Origin: Pseudomonas sp. PDM16 | Lineage (GTDB): Bacteria; Pseudomonadota; Gammaproteobacteria; Pseudomonadales; Pseudomonadaceae | NCBI RefSeq assembly: GCF_014851865.1 | Contig: NZ_JACVAM010000001.1 | Coordinates: 372,001-436,000, forward strand | Reading direction: 5' to 3' | DNA length: 64,000 bases | Part shown: positions 63,468-64,000 of the stretch, in pieces | How positions within the stretch are numbered: position 1 is the first letter of the stretch | Layout: each line of letters opens with the position of its first letter | Notes under the pieces: generated by a model | Seen by the model: the letters and a program-made list of their open reading frames with translations, nothing else | Told to the model about the DNA's origin: nothing | Database searches by the model: none | Translations under genes and position numbers: made by a program

Positions 63468-64000
63468 ATGCAGCGTTTTCTCAGCATCACCCTGGCCCTG
63501 TGCCTGGGTCTGACCCTCAGCCTCGACGCCAGCGCCGCCAAGCGCATGGGCGGTGGAAAATCCTTCGGCTCCGCGCCGACCCACCAGACCCGCCAGGCGG
63601 ATGCTCCCAAGGCCAACCAGCCCGCGGCAGCCAACAATGCAGCCGGCGCTCAACGCCCGGCCGCCAGCGGTGCTTCGCGCTGGCTCGGCCCGCTGGCCGG
63701 CATCGCCGCCGGTGGTCTGCTCGCCTCCATGTTCATGGGTGACGGCTTCGAAGGCTTCCAGATCTTCGACTTCCTGATCCTCGGCCTGATCGCCTTCGTC
63801 ATCTTCAAGCTGTTCGCCGCCCGTCGGCAGCAGCAGGGGCGCCCGGCCGTCGCCGGCGGCATGCAGCGCGAGATGCCGCAACAACAGTCGCCGATCTTCG
63901 GTAGCTCCGCACCAGCCGCTGCTGCGACTACCATCAGCGCCCCGGCCTGGTTCGACGAGCAGCGCTTCATCGAAGCCGGCCGCACCCACTTCCTGGCCCT
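63468..64000 (+). CDS. Tim44-like domain protein (5' part)
   Basis: 177 codons to the window edge. A signal peptide (MQRFLSITLALCLGLTLSLD, cleavage after SA) leads to a Gly/Ser/Ala-rich stretch. A membrane helix (FDFLILGLIAFVIFKLFA) precedes the Tim44-like start FDEQRFIEAGRTHFLA. Such proteins occur beside uvrD in pseudomonads and are thought to be inner-membrane anchored. The gene continues outside the window. Confidence 0.85.
   Translation, partial: MQRFLSITLALCLGLTLSLDASAAKRMGGGKSFGSAPTHQTRQADAPKANQPAAANNAAGAQRPAASGASRWLGPLAGIAAGGLLASMFMGDGFEGFQIFDFLILGLIAFVIFKLFAARRQQQGRPAVAGGMQREMPQQQSPIFGSSAPAAAATTISAPAWFDEQRFIEAGRTHFLA

Overview
The window is GC-rich and has the gene content of a Pseudomonas chromosome. 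Markers are an lsfA-ssuEAD sulfonate operon, oscA-sbp-cysTWA, an OprD-type porin, gcdR/gcdH with its CoA-transferase, gabDT, split pntAA/pntAB/pntB, and uvrD beside a GGDEF-EAL gene. I see no rRNA, CRISPR array, prophage, integrase or insertion sequence. There is one tRNA, tRNA-Arg(CCG).

Positions 1-19.5 kb form a sulfur-scavenging island. On the minus strand lie lsfA, ssuE, ssuA and the first codons of ssuD (the window cuts ssuD). Divergent from them is an orphan sulfate-binding protein. After three unrelated genes come a second sulfonate-type ABC transporter (binding protein, permease, ATPase), an OprD-family porin, a third SsuA-like binding protein overlapping an SfnB/DszC-like flavin monooxygenase, an SfnR-like sigma-54 activator and a small serine hydrolase. 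A PAS-GGDEF protein is followed by oscA, a well-initiated 24-codon ORF, sbp and cysT-cysW-cysA. Three promoters here (lsfA, hydrolase, oscA) share an inverted repeat, GAATAA-N12-TTATTC or one mismatch from it, placed 1-2 nt upstream of the -35 box. This is a candidate common sulfur-starvation operator.

Positions 19.5-33 kb hold glutarate catabolism (gcdR, gcdH, CoA-transferase) and an MFS/DUF1302/DUF1329/MalT-LuxR module. They also hold two distant paralogues of an exported protein family of unknown function, at 19.8 kb and 32.0 kb.

Positions 33-37.8 kb hold tRNA-Arg and an unusual operon that places a membrane fatty-acid-desaturase-like di-iron protein with a flavodoxin-fold reductase and a rubredoxin, facing a LysR regulator. 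An HPP-CBS membrane protein follows; its gene is preceded by a terminator-like structure.

Positions 38-47.4 kb carry an AraC regulator, gabD-gabT, and two paralogous response-regulator/HDOD genes separated by a TetR-controlled isomerase/SDR pair. The SDR appears to lack the catalytic Ser and Tyr.

Positions 47.4-64 kb carry two c-di-GMP GGDEF/EAL proteins, a Crp/Fnr regulator, an Mpo1-like protein, the proton-translocating transhydrogenase, trhP (yegQ), a tandem glycine riboswitch ahead of a TRIC/UPF0126 membrane protein, uvrD (possibly leaderless), a TetR regulator and the start of a Tim44-domain protein cut by the window edge.

All functional calls come from reading motifs, lengths and gene order. 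No database search was run.
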